A DNA stretch of 64,000 bases from Streptomyces humidus (GTDB lineage Bacteria > Actinomycetota > Actinomycetes > Streptomycetales > Streptomycetaceae): assembly GCF_014649655.1 (NCBI RefSeq), contig NZ_BMTL01000013.1, positions 153,708 to 217,707 on the forward strand, in the 5' to 3' direction. Below are positions 17,817 to 25,625 of the stretch, in pieces. The stretch's first letter is position 1; the number at the start of each line of letters is the position of its first letter. The notes under the pieces were generated by a model that was given only the letters and a program-made list of their open reading frames with translations, had not been told where the DNA came from and made no database searches. The position numbers and the translations under genes were made by a program.

Positions 17817-19043
17817 GTGCACTCCGCCGTCCTGCTGATCGAGTTCGGTTCCATCATCCTCGCCCTCGGCCTGCTCGGCCGGTTCGCGGCCCGTTTCCGG
17901 TTCTCGCCGATCCCGCTCTATCTGCTGGCCGGGCTGGCCTTCGGCGAAGGCGGGCTGTTGCCGCTGGGCGCGAGCGAGGAGTTCGTGGCCACCGGCGCCG
18001 AGATCGGCGTCATCCTGCTGCTGCTGATGCTCGGCCTGGAGTACACGGCGAGCGATCTGGTCTCCAACCTCAAGGCCCACTATCCGTCCGGTCTCGTCGA
18101 CTGTTCCCTCAACGCCCTGCCGGGCGCTGCCGCCGCGCTGCTGCTGGGCTGGGGGCCGGTGGCCGCCGTGGTGCTTGCGGGGGTCACCTGGATCTCGTCC
18201 TCCGGGGTGATCGCCAAGGTGCTGGGCGACCTGGGGCGGGTCGGCAACCGGGAGACGCCGGTCATCCTCAGCGTGCTGGTGCTGGAGGACCTGGCCATGG
18301 CCGTCTACCTGCCGATCGTCACCGCTCTGGTGGCCGGGGTGGGACTGGCGGCCGGCAGCATGACCCTGGCGGTCGCGCTGGGCGTGGCGGGCCTCGTGCT
18401 GTTCGCCGCGGTTCGCTACGGCCGGGTGATCTCGCGCTTCGTGTCGAGCGACGACCCGGAGAAGCTGCTCCTGGTCGTGCTGGGCCTGACGATCCTCGTC
18501 GCCGGCGTGGCACAGCAACTGCAGGTGTCGGCGGCGGTGGGGGCGTTCCTGGTGGGCATCGCGCTGTCCGGGGAGGTCGCCGAAGGCGCGCACACGCTGC
18601 TGAGCCCGCTGCGGGACCTCTTCGCCGCGGTCTTCTTCGTCTTCTTCGGGCTGCACACCGACCCGGCGAGCATCCCGCCGGTCCTTCTGCCGGCCCTGGC
18701 GCTGGCCGTCGTCACCGCCGCGACGAAGATCGCCACCGGCTACTGGGCGGCCCGGCGGGCCGGCATCTCCGTCAAGGGACGCTGGCGGACGGGCGGTGCG
18801 CTGGTGGCACGCGGGGAGTTCTCGATCGTCATCGCCGGACTGGCGGTCACCGCCGGGATCGAGCCGTCCCTCGGCCCGCTGGCCACCGCGTACGTCCTGA
18901 TCCTGGTCGTGATCGGTCCGCTCACCGCCCGCTACACGGAGCCGCTCGCGGCCTGGTGGACGCGCCGCCGGGAGCCTCGCGGGACGGCCGCCGTAGCGGA
19001 CCATGCGGTCGAGGCGCGCCCCCAGACGCCGGTGGGCGACTGA
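17817..19043 (+). CDS. CPA2-family K+/H+ antiporter, KhtU-like
   Basis: Integral membrane protein of 408 residues with about 12 hydrophobic helices. Family signatures of CPA2 exchangers are visible: LLLLMLGLEYTASDL early, VLEDLAMAVYLPI in the core, VGAFLVGIALSG, and RTGGALVARGEFSIVIAG in the last third. It starts at GTG 17817 almost directly after the stop of the KhtT-like gene, so translation is coupled. The likely job is K+ (or other monovalent cation) efflux in exchange for protons, controlled by the partner subunit. The 3' end converges on the MazG-like gene. Confidence 0.88.
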   Translation: MHSAVLLIEFGSIILALGLLGRFAARFRFSPIPLYLLAGLAFGEGGLLPLGASEEFVATGAEIGVILLLLMLGLEYTASDLVSNLKAHYPSGLVDCSLNALPGAAAALLLGWGPVAAVVLAGVTWISSSGVIAKVLGDLGRVGNRETPVILSVLVLEDLAMAVYLPIVTALVAGVGLAAGSMTLAVALGVAGLVLFAAVRYGRVISRFVSSDDPEKLLLVVLGLTILVAGVAQQLQVSAAVGAFLVGIALSGEVAEGAHTLLSPLRDLFAAVFFVFFGLHTDPASIPPVLLPALALAVVTAATKIATGYWAARRAGISVKGRWRTGGALVARGEFSIVIAGLAVTAGIEPSLGPLATAYVLILVVIGPLTARYTEPLAAWWTRRREPRGTAAVADHAVEARPQTPVGD

Positions 19044-19165
19044 CGCGGGCGCGGACTCCGGCAGGGACGACCGCGGCGAACGCAGACCCCGGCATGGGCG
19101 TCGGCGGGGACGGCCGAGGCGAGGCACGGCGGCCCCGGAGGGCCGCGCGTGCACGTCCCGAGCCG

Positions 19166-19570
19166 TCAGGCGCCCTCGGGCGTCCACCCCTGCCGGCGCA
19201 GCACCGCGGACACGTCGGGCGGCAGGTAGTGCTCGCCCTTGAGCACCTTGCCGTCGGCACGGCGGGTGACCTGCCCGTCGGGGCCGAGTTTGGTCATGTT
19301 GGAGCGGTGGATCTCGGCGAGCACCGCGTCGAGGTCCATCCCGTGCACCAGAGCCGTGCCGTAGGCGATGTAGACGACGTCGGCCAGCTCGTGCGCCAGC
19401 CGGTCCAGCGGGCCGCTCACGGACACCTCGGCGGCCTCGGCCGCCTCCTCGGCGAGCAGGCTTGCGCGCTGCGCGGCGAGACGCGGCGACACCTGCGTCG
19501 GGGTGGTGCGGACGTCGAGCCCGAAGGCACGGTGGAACTCACGGACCAGATCGGCGGGCGAGGAACTCAT
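19166..19570 (-). CDS. MazG-like / phosphoribosyl-ATP pyrophosphohydrolase-fold NTP pyrophosphatase
   Basis: All-alpha NTP pyrophosphohydrolase of 134 residues. The metal-binding signature EEAAEAAE and the second acidic motif HELADVVYIAYG are in place, followed by SNMTK and GKVLKGEHYLPP, which are typical of the actinobacterial members. Such enzymes hydrolyse non-canonical or excess nucleoside triphosphates. ATG 19570 stands six bases after the -10 of a damage-type promoter (19577-19599) and has no ribosome site, so the mRNA should be leaderless. The promoter places this nucleotide-pool enzyme with recA, lhr and rimO-cinA in one DNA-damage response, which is an inference. Confidence 0.85.
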   Translation of the reverse strand: MSSSPADLVREFHRAFGLDVRTTPTQVSPRLAAQRASLLAEEAAEAAEVSVSGPLDRLAHELADVVYIAYGTALVHGMDLDAVLAEIHRSNMTKLGPDGQVTRRADGKVLKGEHYLPPDVSAVLRRQGWTPEGA

Positions 19571-19576
19571 GCCACG

Positions 19577-19599
19577 ACTGTAACGACGGCCACCGACAA
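19577..19599 (-). promoter_or_regulatory. RecA-NDp (PafBC-type) promoter motif of the MazG-like gene
   Basis: On the minus strand TTGTCGGTG (19591-19599), eight bases, then TACAGT (19577-19582), then six bases to the ATG. This matches the mycobacterial LexA-independent DNA-damage promoter form TTGTCRGTG-N8-TANNNT. Confidence 0.8.
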
Positions 19600-19668
19600 G
19601 CCCGTCCGCCCCGGCCCCGTGCGCCCCGGCCTGGTCAGCACCTCGTGCGGGCTGGCAGGATCGCGGGC

Positions 19669-20667
19669 ATGTCCAAGGTGTTCTCCCGTCCCGTCAGACG
19701 CGGCGTCCTGGGCGGCACGGTCGCCGCCGCCGTCGTCATGGGGCTGCTGCTGTGGTGGATGCTGCCTCTGGGCGAGGAGCCGCCGAGCGGTTCGATCACC
19801 TTCAGCACGGGGACGACGAGCGGCGTCTACTACGAGTACGGCAGCCAGCTGCGTGACGCGCTCGCCAGGGACATGCCCGATCTGAACGTGAACCTGACGG
19901 CCAGCAACGGGTCGCCGGAGAACGTCGAGCGGGTGGCGACGGGCGAGGCCGACTTCACCATCGCCGCGGCCGACGCCGTGCAGACGTACGAGGCGCAGCA
20001 CCCCGACGGGGCGGCCAGGCTGCGCGGGGTGGCCCGGCTGTACGACGACTACGTCCAGCTCGTGGTGGCCCGGGACTCGTCCGTCCGCTCCATCGCGGAC
20101 CTCCGTGGCAGGACCGTGGCTACCGGCCTCCCTCGTTCCGGTGTGCGGCTGATCGCGGAGCGGGTGCTCAAGGCGGCGGGCCTGGACCCGGCGAAGGACA
20201 TCAAGGCCGAGTCGGAGGGCATCGACACCGGCCCGGAGAAGCTGAAGCGGGGCGAGATCGACGCCTTCTTCTGGTCCGGCGGGGTGCCGACGGCCGGGCT
20301 GGAGAAACTGGCCGACACCTTCACCTTCCGGTTCGTGCCGATCAGCTCCGACCTCGTCGCCCGGATGCACGACCAGGACGACTCCACCGGCTACTACCGG
20401 GCCACGAACATGCCCGAGTCGGCCTACCCCACCGTCCAGAACGGCTCCACCGTGGCGACGATCGCGGTGTCCAACCTGCTCATCACCCGCACGGACACGG
20501 CCCCCCGGCTCACCGAGTGGCTGACCCGTACCGTGATCAGGAGCCGGGACGGCATCGGCGCGCACGTGCACTCGGCCCAGTTGGTCGATCTGCGCACCGC
20601 CATCTACACCGACCCGCTCAAGCTCCACGAGGGCGCCCGGCGCTACTACCGCTCGGTCAAGCCCTAG
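19669..20667 (+). CDS. TAXI-family solute-binding protein, membrane-anchored, orphan
   Basis: Protein of 332 residues with an uncleaved or signal-like hydrophobic N-terminus (about 11-32) and then a TAXI-type binding fold: ITFSTGTTSGVYYEYG, ASNGSPENVERVATGEADF, and GRTVATGLPRSGVRLIAERVL. TAXI proteins normally feed TRAP transporters and several bind glutamate. No TRAP permease gene is adjacent. Its 3' end overlaps the 3' end of the kinase gene gluK by 11 bases (20657-20667) on the opposite strand. A role as an extracellular glutamate-binding sensor partner rather than a transporter subunit is possible but unproven. Confidence 0.85.
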   Translation: MSKVFSRPVRRGVLGGTVAAAVVMGLLLWWMLPLGEEPPSGSITFSTGTTSGVYYEYGSQLRDALARDMPDLNVNLTASNGSPENVERVATGEADFTIAAADAVQTYEAQHPDGAARLRGVARLYDDYVQLVVARDSSVRSIADLRGRTVATGLPRSGVRLIAERVLKAAGLDPAKDIKAESEGIDTGPEKLKRGEIDAFFWSGGVPTAGLEKLADTFTFRFVPISSDLVARMHDQDDSTGYYRATNMPESAYPTVQNGSTVATIAVSNLLITRTDTAPRLTEWLTRTVIRSRDGIGAHVHSAQLVDLRTAIYTDPLKLHEGARRYYRSVKP

Positions 20668-22093
20668 TCTGCGGGGGCTGCCACGACGTCGGCGACCGGG
20701 GCACGGACACCGTCGCCGTCAGTCCGCTCGGCTCGTGGTGGGCGTACGACAGGGAGCCGCCGCCGGCCGCGAGCAGGGCCCGGGAGATGGACAGGCCCAG
20801 ACCGGAGCCCTTGATGTTCTGGTGGCGGCCGCTGCGCCAGAAACGGTCGCCCACGCGCGTGAGTTCCTCGTCGGTGAGACCCGGCCCGTTGTCGGTGACG
20901 ACGACGGTCGAGATGTCGCCGTCGGCGGCCACGACGACCTCGACGCTCTCGCCCCGGGGCGTGAACTTGACGGCGTTGTCGATGACGGCGTCCAGGGCGC
21001 TGGAGAGCGTCACCGGGTCGGCCCATGCCGTGGTGGGCGGGCAGTCGCCCACCAGCCGGACGCCCTTGGCCTCTGCGGTGGGCGCCCAGGCGGCCACCCG
21101 CTCGGCGGCCAGCGCGCCGATGTCGGTGACCCGCAGATGGACCTCGGCGTGCTCGGCGAGGGCGAGGTCCAGCAGGTCGTCCAGGACCTGGGCCAGGCGT
21201 TTGCCCTCGTTCTGGACGGATGCGATCTCCTCGTTGCCCTCGGGGAGTTCGTAGCCCAGGAGTTCGATGCGCAGCAGCAGGGCCGCCAGCGGGTTGCGCA
21301 GTTGGTGCGAGGCATCGGCGACGAAGGCACGCTGCTGTTCCAGCACGTTCTCGACGTTGTCCGCCATCTCGTTGAACGCTCCGGCCAGCCGCCGTAGTTC
21401 CGGCGGTCCGCCGCCCACGGCGACCCGGGACTTCAGACGGCCGCTCGCGATCTCGTGGGCGGTGGCGTCCAGGACCCGCACCGGTCGCAGCACCCACCCG
21501 GTCAGCCGCAGGGCCGCGCCGATGGCCAGCAGCATCGCGGCGACCTCGCCGGCTCCGACGACCAGCCAGCCGTGCAGGATCCGTGACCGCATCGGCCCGG
21601 TGGGCGAGTCGGTGACGACGACCGCGACGACGTCGCCGTCCCGGATGACCGGCGACGCCACGACGAGCCGGTTGCGCTGCCACGGCCACACCTGCCGGGG
21701 GTCGTGGCTGCGACGGCTGAGCAGCGCCTCGTCGAAGGCGTCCCGCACCTCACCCGTTTCGGGGAGGTACCAGTCCCGCGGGGCGTGGGCCATGGGGGTG
21801 TCGGTGCCGTAGAAGACACCGGCACGAATCCCGTAGACGTCGTAGTAGCTGGCGAGTTCCCGGCCGAGCGTCTCGCGCCGCTCGTTGGTGGACGCCGACG
21901 CCGAGTCGCCGGAGACGCCCGAGGAGACGGTGACGAACTGGGCGAGCGCCGCGAAGCGGGCGGTGTCGTCGATGCGGTCGACGACCACCTTCTGCTGCTG
22001 GGCGCCGGCCACGCTGATGGCCAGCGGCACCCCGAGGGCCAGCAGCACGGCCGCCATCAGGACGATGAGCAGCGGCAGGAGACGAGTACGCAA
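20657..22093 (-). CDS. gluK: Sensor histidine kinase GluK
   Basis: Classic membrane kinase of 478 residues: TM1 at about 5-28, an extracellular sensing region of about 145 residues, TM2 at about 176-197, a HAMP linker, phospho-accepting His263 in DASHQLRNPLA, and a HATPase domain ending with GSGLGLSISRAL. It starts at TTG 22093, twelve bases after the stop of gluR. The kinase-regulator pair next to gluABCD matches the GluR/GluK glutamate-sensing system I recall for S. coelicolor; that identification rests on gene order and family, not on alignment. Confidence 0.85.
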   Translation of the reverse strand: MRTRLLPLLIVLMAAVLLALGVPLAISVAGAQQQKVVVDRIDDTARFAALAQFVTVSSGVSGDSASASTNERRETLGRELASYYDVYGIRAGVFYGTDTPMAHAPRDWYLPETGEVRDAFDEALLSRRSHDPRQVWPWQRNRLVVASPVIRDGDVVAVVVTDSPTGPMRSRILHGWLVVGAGEVAAMLLAIGAALRLTGWVLRPVRVLDATAHEIASGRLKSRVAVGGGPPELRRLAGAFNEMADNVENVLEQQRAFVADASHQLRNPLAALLLRIELLGYELPEGNEEIASVQNEGKRLAQVLDDLLDLALAEHAEVHLRVTDIGALAAERVAAWAPTAEAKGVRLVGDCPPTTAWADPVTLSSALDAVIDNAVKFTPRGESVEVVVAADGDISTVVVTDNGPGLTDEELTRVGDRFWRSGRHQNIKGSGLGLSISRALLAAGGGSLSYAHHEPSGLTATVSVPRSPTSWQPPQTRA

Positions 22094-22105
22094 CAGCGGT
22101 CCCCG

Positions 22106-22792
22106 CTACGCGGCCGGGGCGACGAGCCGGTAACCCACGCCGCGCACGGTCTCGATCAACGCCGGCATGCGCAACTTGGCGCGCAGCGAGGCCACATGGA
22201 CCTCCAGGGTGCGCCCGGTCCCCTCCCAGCTGGTGCGCCACACCTCGCTGATGATCTGCTCCCGGCGGAAGACCACGCCGGGGCGCTGGGCCAGCAGGGC
22301 CAGGAGGTCGAACTCCTTCCGGGTCAGCTGGACGGCCGCACCGTCCACCGTGACGCGGCGGGTGGGCAGTTCGATGTGCACGGGTCCCAGGCGCAGCGCG
22401 CTGTCCTGACCGGCGGCCGGGTCCTCGTGGACGGTGCGGCGGCTGACGGCGTGGATACGGGCGAGCAGCTCCCCGGTGTCGTACGGCTTCACCACGTAGT
22501 CGTCGGCGCCCAGGTTGAGGCCGTGTATGCGGGAGCGGACGTCGGAGCGGGCGGTCACCATGATCACCGGTGTGGCGGTGCGCTTGCGGATCTTGCCGCA
22601 GACCTCGTACCCGTCCTGGTCGGGCAGCCCCAGGTCGAGCAGGACGACCCCGAAACCGGGCCCCTCCGGGACGAGCGCCTGCAGGGCTTCCTCGCCGCTG
22701 CGCGCGTGGGTGACGTTGAAGCCGTGCCGTTTGAGGACCGCGGACAGCGCGGCGGCGACATGGTTGTCGTCCTCGACGAGCAGCAGTCTCAT
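22106..22792 (-). CDS. gluR: OmpR-family response regulator GluR
   Basis: Response regulator of 228 residues: receiver domain with VEDD and the phospho-acceptor Asp53 (LLDLGLPDQDG), Lys in VKPYD, and a winged-helix output domain with LTRKEFDLLALLAQ and GYRLV near the end. GGAGGAGG precedes ATG 22792. It is divergent from gluA. The 7-bp direct repeat with an 11-bp period at 23029-23046, directly upstream of the gluA -35, is the type of site this class binds, so GluR probably activates gluABCD. Confidence 0.88.
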   Translation of the reverse strand: MRLLLVEDDNHVAAALSAVLKRHGFNVTHARSGEEALQALVPEGPGFGVVLLDLGLPDQDGYEVCGKIRKRTATPVIMVTARSDVRSRIHGLNLGADDYVVKPYDTGELLARIHAVSRRTVHEDPAAGQDSALRLGPVHIELPTRRVTVDGAAVQLTRKEFDLLALLAQRPGVVFRREQIISEVWRTSWEGTGRTLEVHVASLRAKLRMPALIETVRGVGYRLVAPAA

Positions 22793-23113
22793 CCCGGCCT
22801 CCTCCGGTTCGGTTCCTCGGGCATACGGTCTGGCTCACCCCGACAGGCTTGCGGTTTCGCGACACACGAGAAAAGCGGGCACACGCGTGTGTGCATCATG
22901 GCAGTCACGCTGATGGACGAGGACGCCGTCAAGAGAGTTCCGGTTGCACGCGGCTTCCGTTATCCGGCCGAGACGCCCGGGGGCCGCAAGAGCTACGACA
23001 GGTGTCCGACTGCTATCGGATCGTGATGCTCAGATTCCCCTCAGATGTAATGACGCTGGTCGCGGCCGGTCACTACTGTCCTGCGAAACCGAGGAGGACG
23101 GAGCACCCGAGCG
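22793..23113. other. 321-bp divergent regulatory gap between gluR and gluA
   Basis: It contains the perfect 12-base palindrome CACACGCGTGTG at 22880-22891, the direct repeat at 23029-23046, a gluA promoter candidate (ATGACG 23050-23055, 18 bases, TACTGT 23074-23079) and AGGAGG at 23092-23097. The latter is 16 bases from the gluA ATG, which is longer than normal. No gene is apparent. Confidence 0.7.
23029..23046 (+). promoter_or_regulatory. OmpR-type direct repeat upstream of the gluA -35
   Basis: CTCAGAT occurs at 23029-23035 and again at 23040-23046, an 11-base period (one helical turn), and ends three bases before the -35 candidate. This spacing is typical for tandem binding of OmpR-family activators. 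The regulator is presumably GluR. Confidence 0.6.
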
Positions 23114-23890
23114 ATGACCGAAGTATCGGTGACCAAGGAGGACGCGGTCACGAGCGGTGACCTGGTCGTCCTGAAGAGCGTCAACAAGCACTTCGGCGCG
23201 TTGCACGTTCTCCAGGACATCGACCTGACGATCGCCCGCGGAGAGGTCGTCGTGGTCATCGGCCCCTCCGGGTCCGGGAAGTCGACGCTGTGCCGCACCA
23301 TCAACCGCCTGGAGACGATCGACGAGGGCGCGATCACGATCGACGGGAAGCCGCTGCCCCAGGAGGGCAAGGCGCTGGCCCGGCTGCGCGCCGACGTCGG
23401 CATGGTCTTCCAGTCGTTCAACCTGTTCGCGCACAAGACCGTGCTCGAGAACGTGATGCTGGGCCAGATCAAGGTCCGCAAGGTGGACAAGGCGAAGGCC
23501 GAGGAGAAGGCACGCGCCCTCCTCGACCGGGTCGGTGTGGGCACGCAGGCGGACAAGTACCCCGCGCAGCTCTCCGGCGGCCAGCAGCAGCGCGTCGCCA
23601 TCGCCCGCGCGCTGGCGATGGACCCGAAGGTCATGCTCTTCGACGAGCCGACGTCGGCCCTGGACCCCGAGATGATCAACGAGGTCCTGGAGGTCATGCA
23701 GCAGCTGGCCCGGGACGGCATGACGATGATCGTCGTCACCCATGAGATGGGGTTCGCGCGATCGGCCGCGAACCGCGTGGTGTTCATGGCGGACGGACGC
23801 ATCGTCGAAGAGGCTGCGCCCGACCAGTTCTTCAGCAATCCGCGCAGCGACCGTGCCAAGGACTTCCTGTCGAAGATCCTGCACCACTGA
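23114..23890 (+). CDS. gluA: Glutamate ABC transporter ATP-binding protein GluA
   Basis: Polar amino-acid ABC ATPase of 258 residues. Walker A is GPSGSGKST (50-58), the Q-loop lies in MVFQSFNLFAH, the signature is LSGGQQQR, Walker B is VMLFDEP followed by TSALDPE, and the H-loop is VTHEMGFAR. It energises glutamate import as the dimeric motor on the inner side of the GluC/GluD permease. It is the first gene of gluABCD, with promoter elements at 23050-23079. The 88-base gap to gluB has no hairpin that I can find. Confidence 0.95.
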   Translation: MTEVSVTKEDAVTSGDLVVLKSVNKHFGALHVLQDIDLTIARGEVVVVIGPSGSGKSTLCRTINRLETIDEGAITIDGKPLPQEGKALARLRADVGMVFQSFNLFAHKTVLENVMLGQIKVRKVDKAKAEEKARALLDRVGVGTQADKYPAQLSGGQQQRVAIARALAMDPKVMLFDEPTSALDPEMINEVLEVMQQLARDGMTMIVVTHEMGFARSAANRVVFMADGRIVEEAAPDQFFSNPRSDRAKDFLSKILHH

Positions 23891-23978
23891 CCCGCAGCAC
23901 CGACCCGCACCACCGGCTGCAGCCCTGACGGCCCCACGCCGCCCGCAGCACCTCATCACTCTTCTAAGGACGTTCTCC

Positions 23979-24833
23979 ATGATGCTTCGCAAGGTCACCG
24001 CCGCCTCGGCCGCAGCCCTCGTCCTCGCCCTGACCGCCACCGCGTGCGGCGGCGACAAGAAGGACGACGCCGGCAGCGGCTCCAGTGGCGGCAGCGGTGG
24101 CGGCGGCAAGATCAAGGTCGGCATCAAGTTCGACCAGCCCGGTCTCGGCCTGAAGAAGCCCGACGGGTCCTACGCCGGCTTCGACGTGGACGTCGCCACG
24201 TACGTCGCCAAGCAGCTCGGCTACAAGCCGGACCAGATCGAGTTCATCGAGACCAAGAGCGCCGACCGCGAGAACGCCCTCTCGCGCGGCGACGTCAAGT
24301 TCATCACGGCCACCTACTCGATCAACGACGAGCGCAAGAAGAAGGTCGACTTCGCCGGCCCGTACCTGCTGGCCCACCAGGACCTGCTGATCAAGTCCGA
24401 CTCGGACATCTCCAAGGGCACGGACCTCAACGGCAAGAAGCTGTGTTCGGTGACCGGGTCGACCTCGGCGCAGAACGTGCAGAAGTCGATCGCCCCGGAC
24501 GCGAAGCTCAAGGAGGTGAGCTCCTACTCGGAGTGCATCGCCGGCCTGCAGAGCGGCGCCGTGGACGCGGTCACCACCGACGACTCGATCCTCGCCGGCT
24601 TCGCCTCCCAGGACCAGTACAAGGGCAAGTTCAAGCTCGCGGGCCTGAAGCTCAGCAACGAGAACTACGGCGTCGGCGTCAAGAAGGGCGACACCGCGAC
24701 CGTGGACAAGATCAACAAGGCGCTGGAGCAGATGGTCAAGGACGGCTCGTGGGACAAGGCCGTCAAGGACAACTTCGGTCCGGCCGGCTACAAGAACGAG
24801 CAGGCCCCGAAGATCGGCGTCATCGTCAAGTAG
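23979..24833 (+). CDS. gluB: Glutamate-binding lipoprotein GluB
   Basis: Substrate-binding protein of 284 residues. The lipobox LTATAC places the lipidated Cys at residue 23, and a Gly/Ser-rich linker follows. The SBP_bac_3 fold shows GFDVDVATYVAK, SADRENALSRGDVKF and TDDSILAGFA. Two cysteines (KLCSVTG, YSECIAG) could form a disulfide, as in other actinobacterial glutamate-binding proteins. AAGGA lies eight bases before ATG 23979. The hairpin after the gene may keep gluB mRNA more abundant than the permease part. Confidence 0.95.
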   Translation: MMLRKVTAASAAALVLALTATACGGDKKDDAGSGSSGGSGGGGKIKVGIKFDQPGLGLKKPDGSYAGFDVDVATYVAKQLGYKPDQIEFIETKSADRENALSRGDVKFITATYSINDERKKKVDFAGPYLLAHQDLLIKSDSDISKGTDLNGKKLCSVTGSTSAQNVQKSIAPDAKLKEVSSYSECIAGLQSGAVDAVTTDDSILAGFASQDQYKGKFKLAGLKLSNENYGVGVKKGDTATVDKINKALEQMVKDGSWDKAVKDNFGPAGYKNEQAPKIGVIVK

Positions 24834-24853
24834 TCCGGGCCACGGCCCACCCT

Positions 24854-24914
24854 GCGGGGTTCCTGCGGGGTTCCTGCGGTGCGCCGCCGTCCGTCGCGAT
24901 CACGGCGGCGGCGC
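24854..24914 (+). terminator. Direct repeat and GC hairpin between gluB and gluC (attenuator-like)
   Basis: An 11-base direct repeat GCGGGGTTCCT occurs twice at 24854-24875. It is followed by a stem, GCGCCGCCGT at 24881-24890 with its complement at about 24902-24914. The structure lies between the binding-protein gene and the permease genes, so it probably reduces read-through or protects the gluB 3' end. Confidence 0.6.
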
Positions 24915-24959
24915 GCCCCGCCCTCCTCATACGCCACCCACCCGGAAGCGCGGGAGATC

Positions 24960-25625
24960 GTGTTCGACTTTCTTGATGGTTACGACGTCCTAGGGGCGTT
25001 CTGGATGACGGTGAAGCTCACCGCCCTCTCCGCCGTGGGCTCCCTCGTCTGGGGCACCCTGCTGGCCGCGATGCGGGTGAGTCCGGTTCCGCTGATGCGC
25101 GGGTTCGGCACCTTCTACGTCAACGTCGTCCGGAACATCCCCCTCACGGTCATCATCCTGTTCAGCTCGCTCGGTCTCGCCGACATCTTCGGAGCGACCA
25201 TGGGAAGCGACGACTTCGCGGTCCAGGGGTTCCGGCTGGCCGTGCTCGGCCTGGCCGGCTACACCGCGGCCTTCGTCTGTGAGGCGATCCGCTCCGGCAT
25301 CAACACCGTGCCGATGGGCCAGGCCGAGGCCGCCCGTGCCATCGGCCTCAGCTTCACGCAGACCCTGACACTGGTCGTCCTCCCCCAGGCCTTCCGCTCG
25401 GTCATCGGCCCGCTGGCCAACGTCCTGATCGCGCTGACCAAGAACACCACGGTGGCGGCCGCCATCGGCGTCGCCGAAGCCGCCTACCTCATGAAGACGA
25501 TGATCGAGAACGAGGCGCAGACGCTGCTCATCGGCGCGGTCTTCGCGTTCGGGTTCGTGGTTCTGACCCTGCCGACCGGCCTCATCCTGGGCTGGCTCGG
25601 CAAGCGACTGGCGGTGAAGCGATGA
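24960..25625 (+). CDS. gluC: Glutamate ABC transporter permease GluC
   Basis: HEAT-type (His/Glu/Arg) amino-acid permease of 221 residues with about five TM helices. The EAA loop is recognisable as GQAEAARAIGLSFTQTLTLVVLPQAFR. I chose GTG 24960 (MFDFLDGYDVL) because the N-terminus then matches the family; the upstream Arg-rich frame does not. The stop overlaps the gluD start by four bases (ATGA, 25622-25625), so the two permease halves are made in a coupled manner. Confidence 0.92.
   Translation: MFDFLDGYDVLGAFWMTVKLTALSAVGSLVWGTLLAAMRVSPVPLMRGFGTFYVNVVRNIPLTVIILFSSLGLADIFGATMGSDDFAVQGFRLAVLGLAGYTAAFVCEAIRSGINTVPMGQAEAARAIGLSFTQTLTLVVLPQAFRSVIGPLANVLIALTKNTTVAAAIGVAEAAYLMKTMIENEAQTLLIGAVFAFGFVVLTLPTGLILGWLGKRLAVKR

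Noticed and set aside
20888..20912. TTGTCGGTG inside gluK as another damage promoter
   Set aside because: No TANNNT follows at the required N8 spacing and no start codon is near; it is coding sequence.
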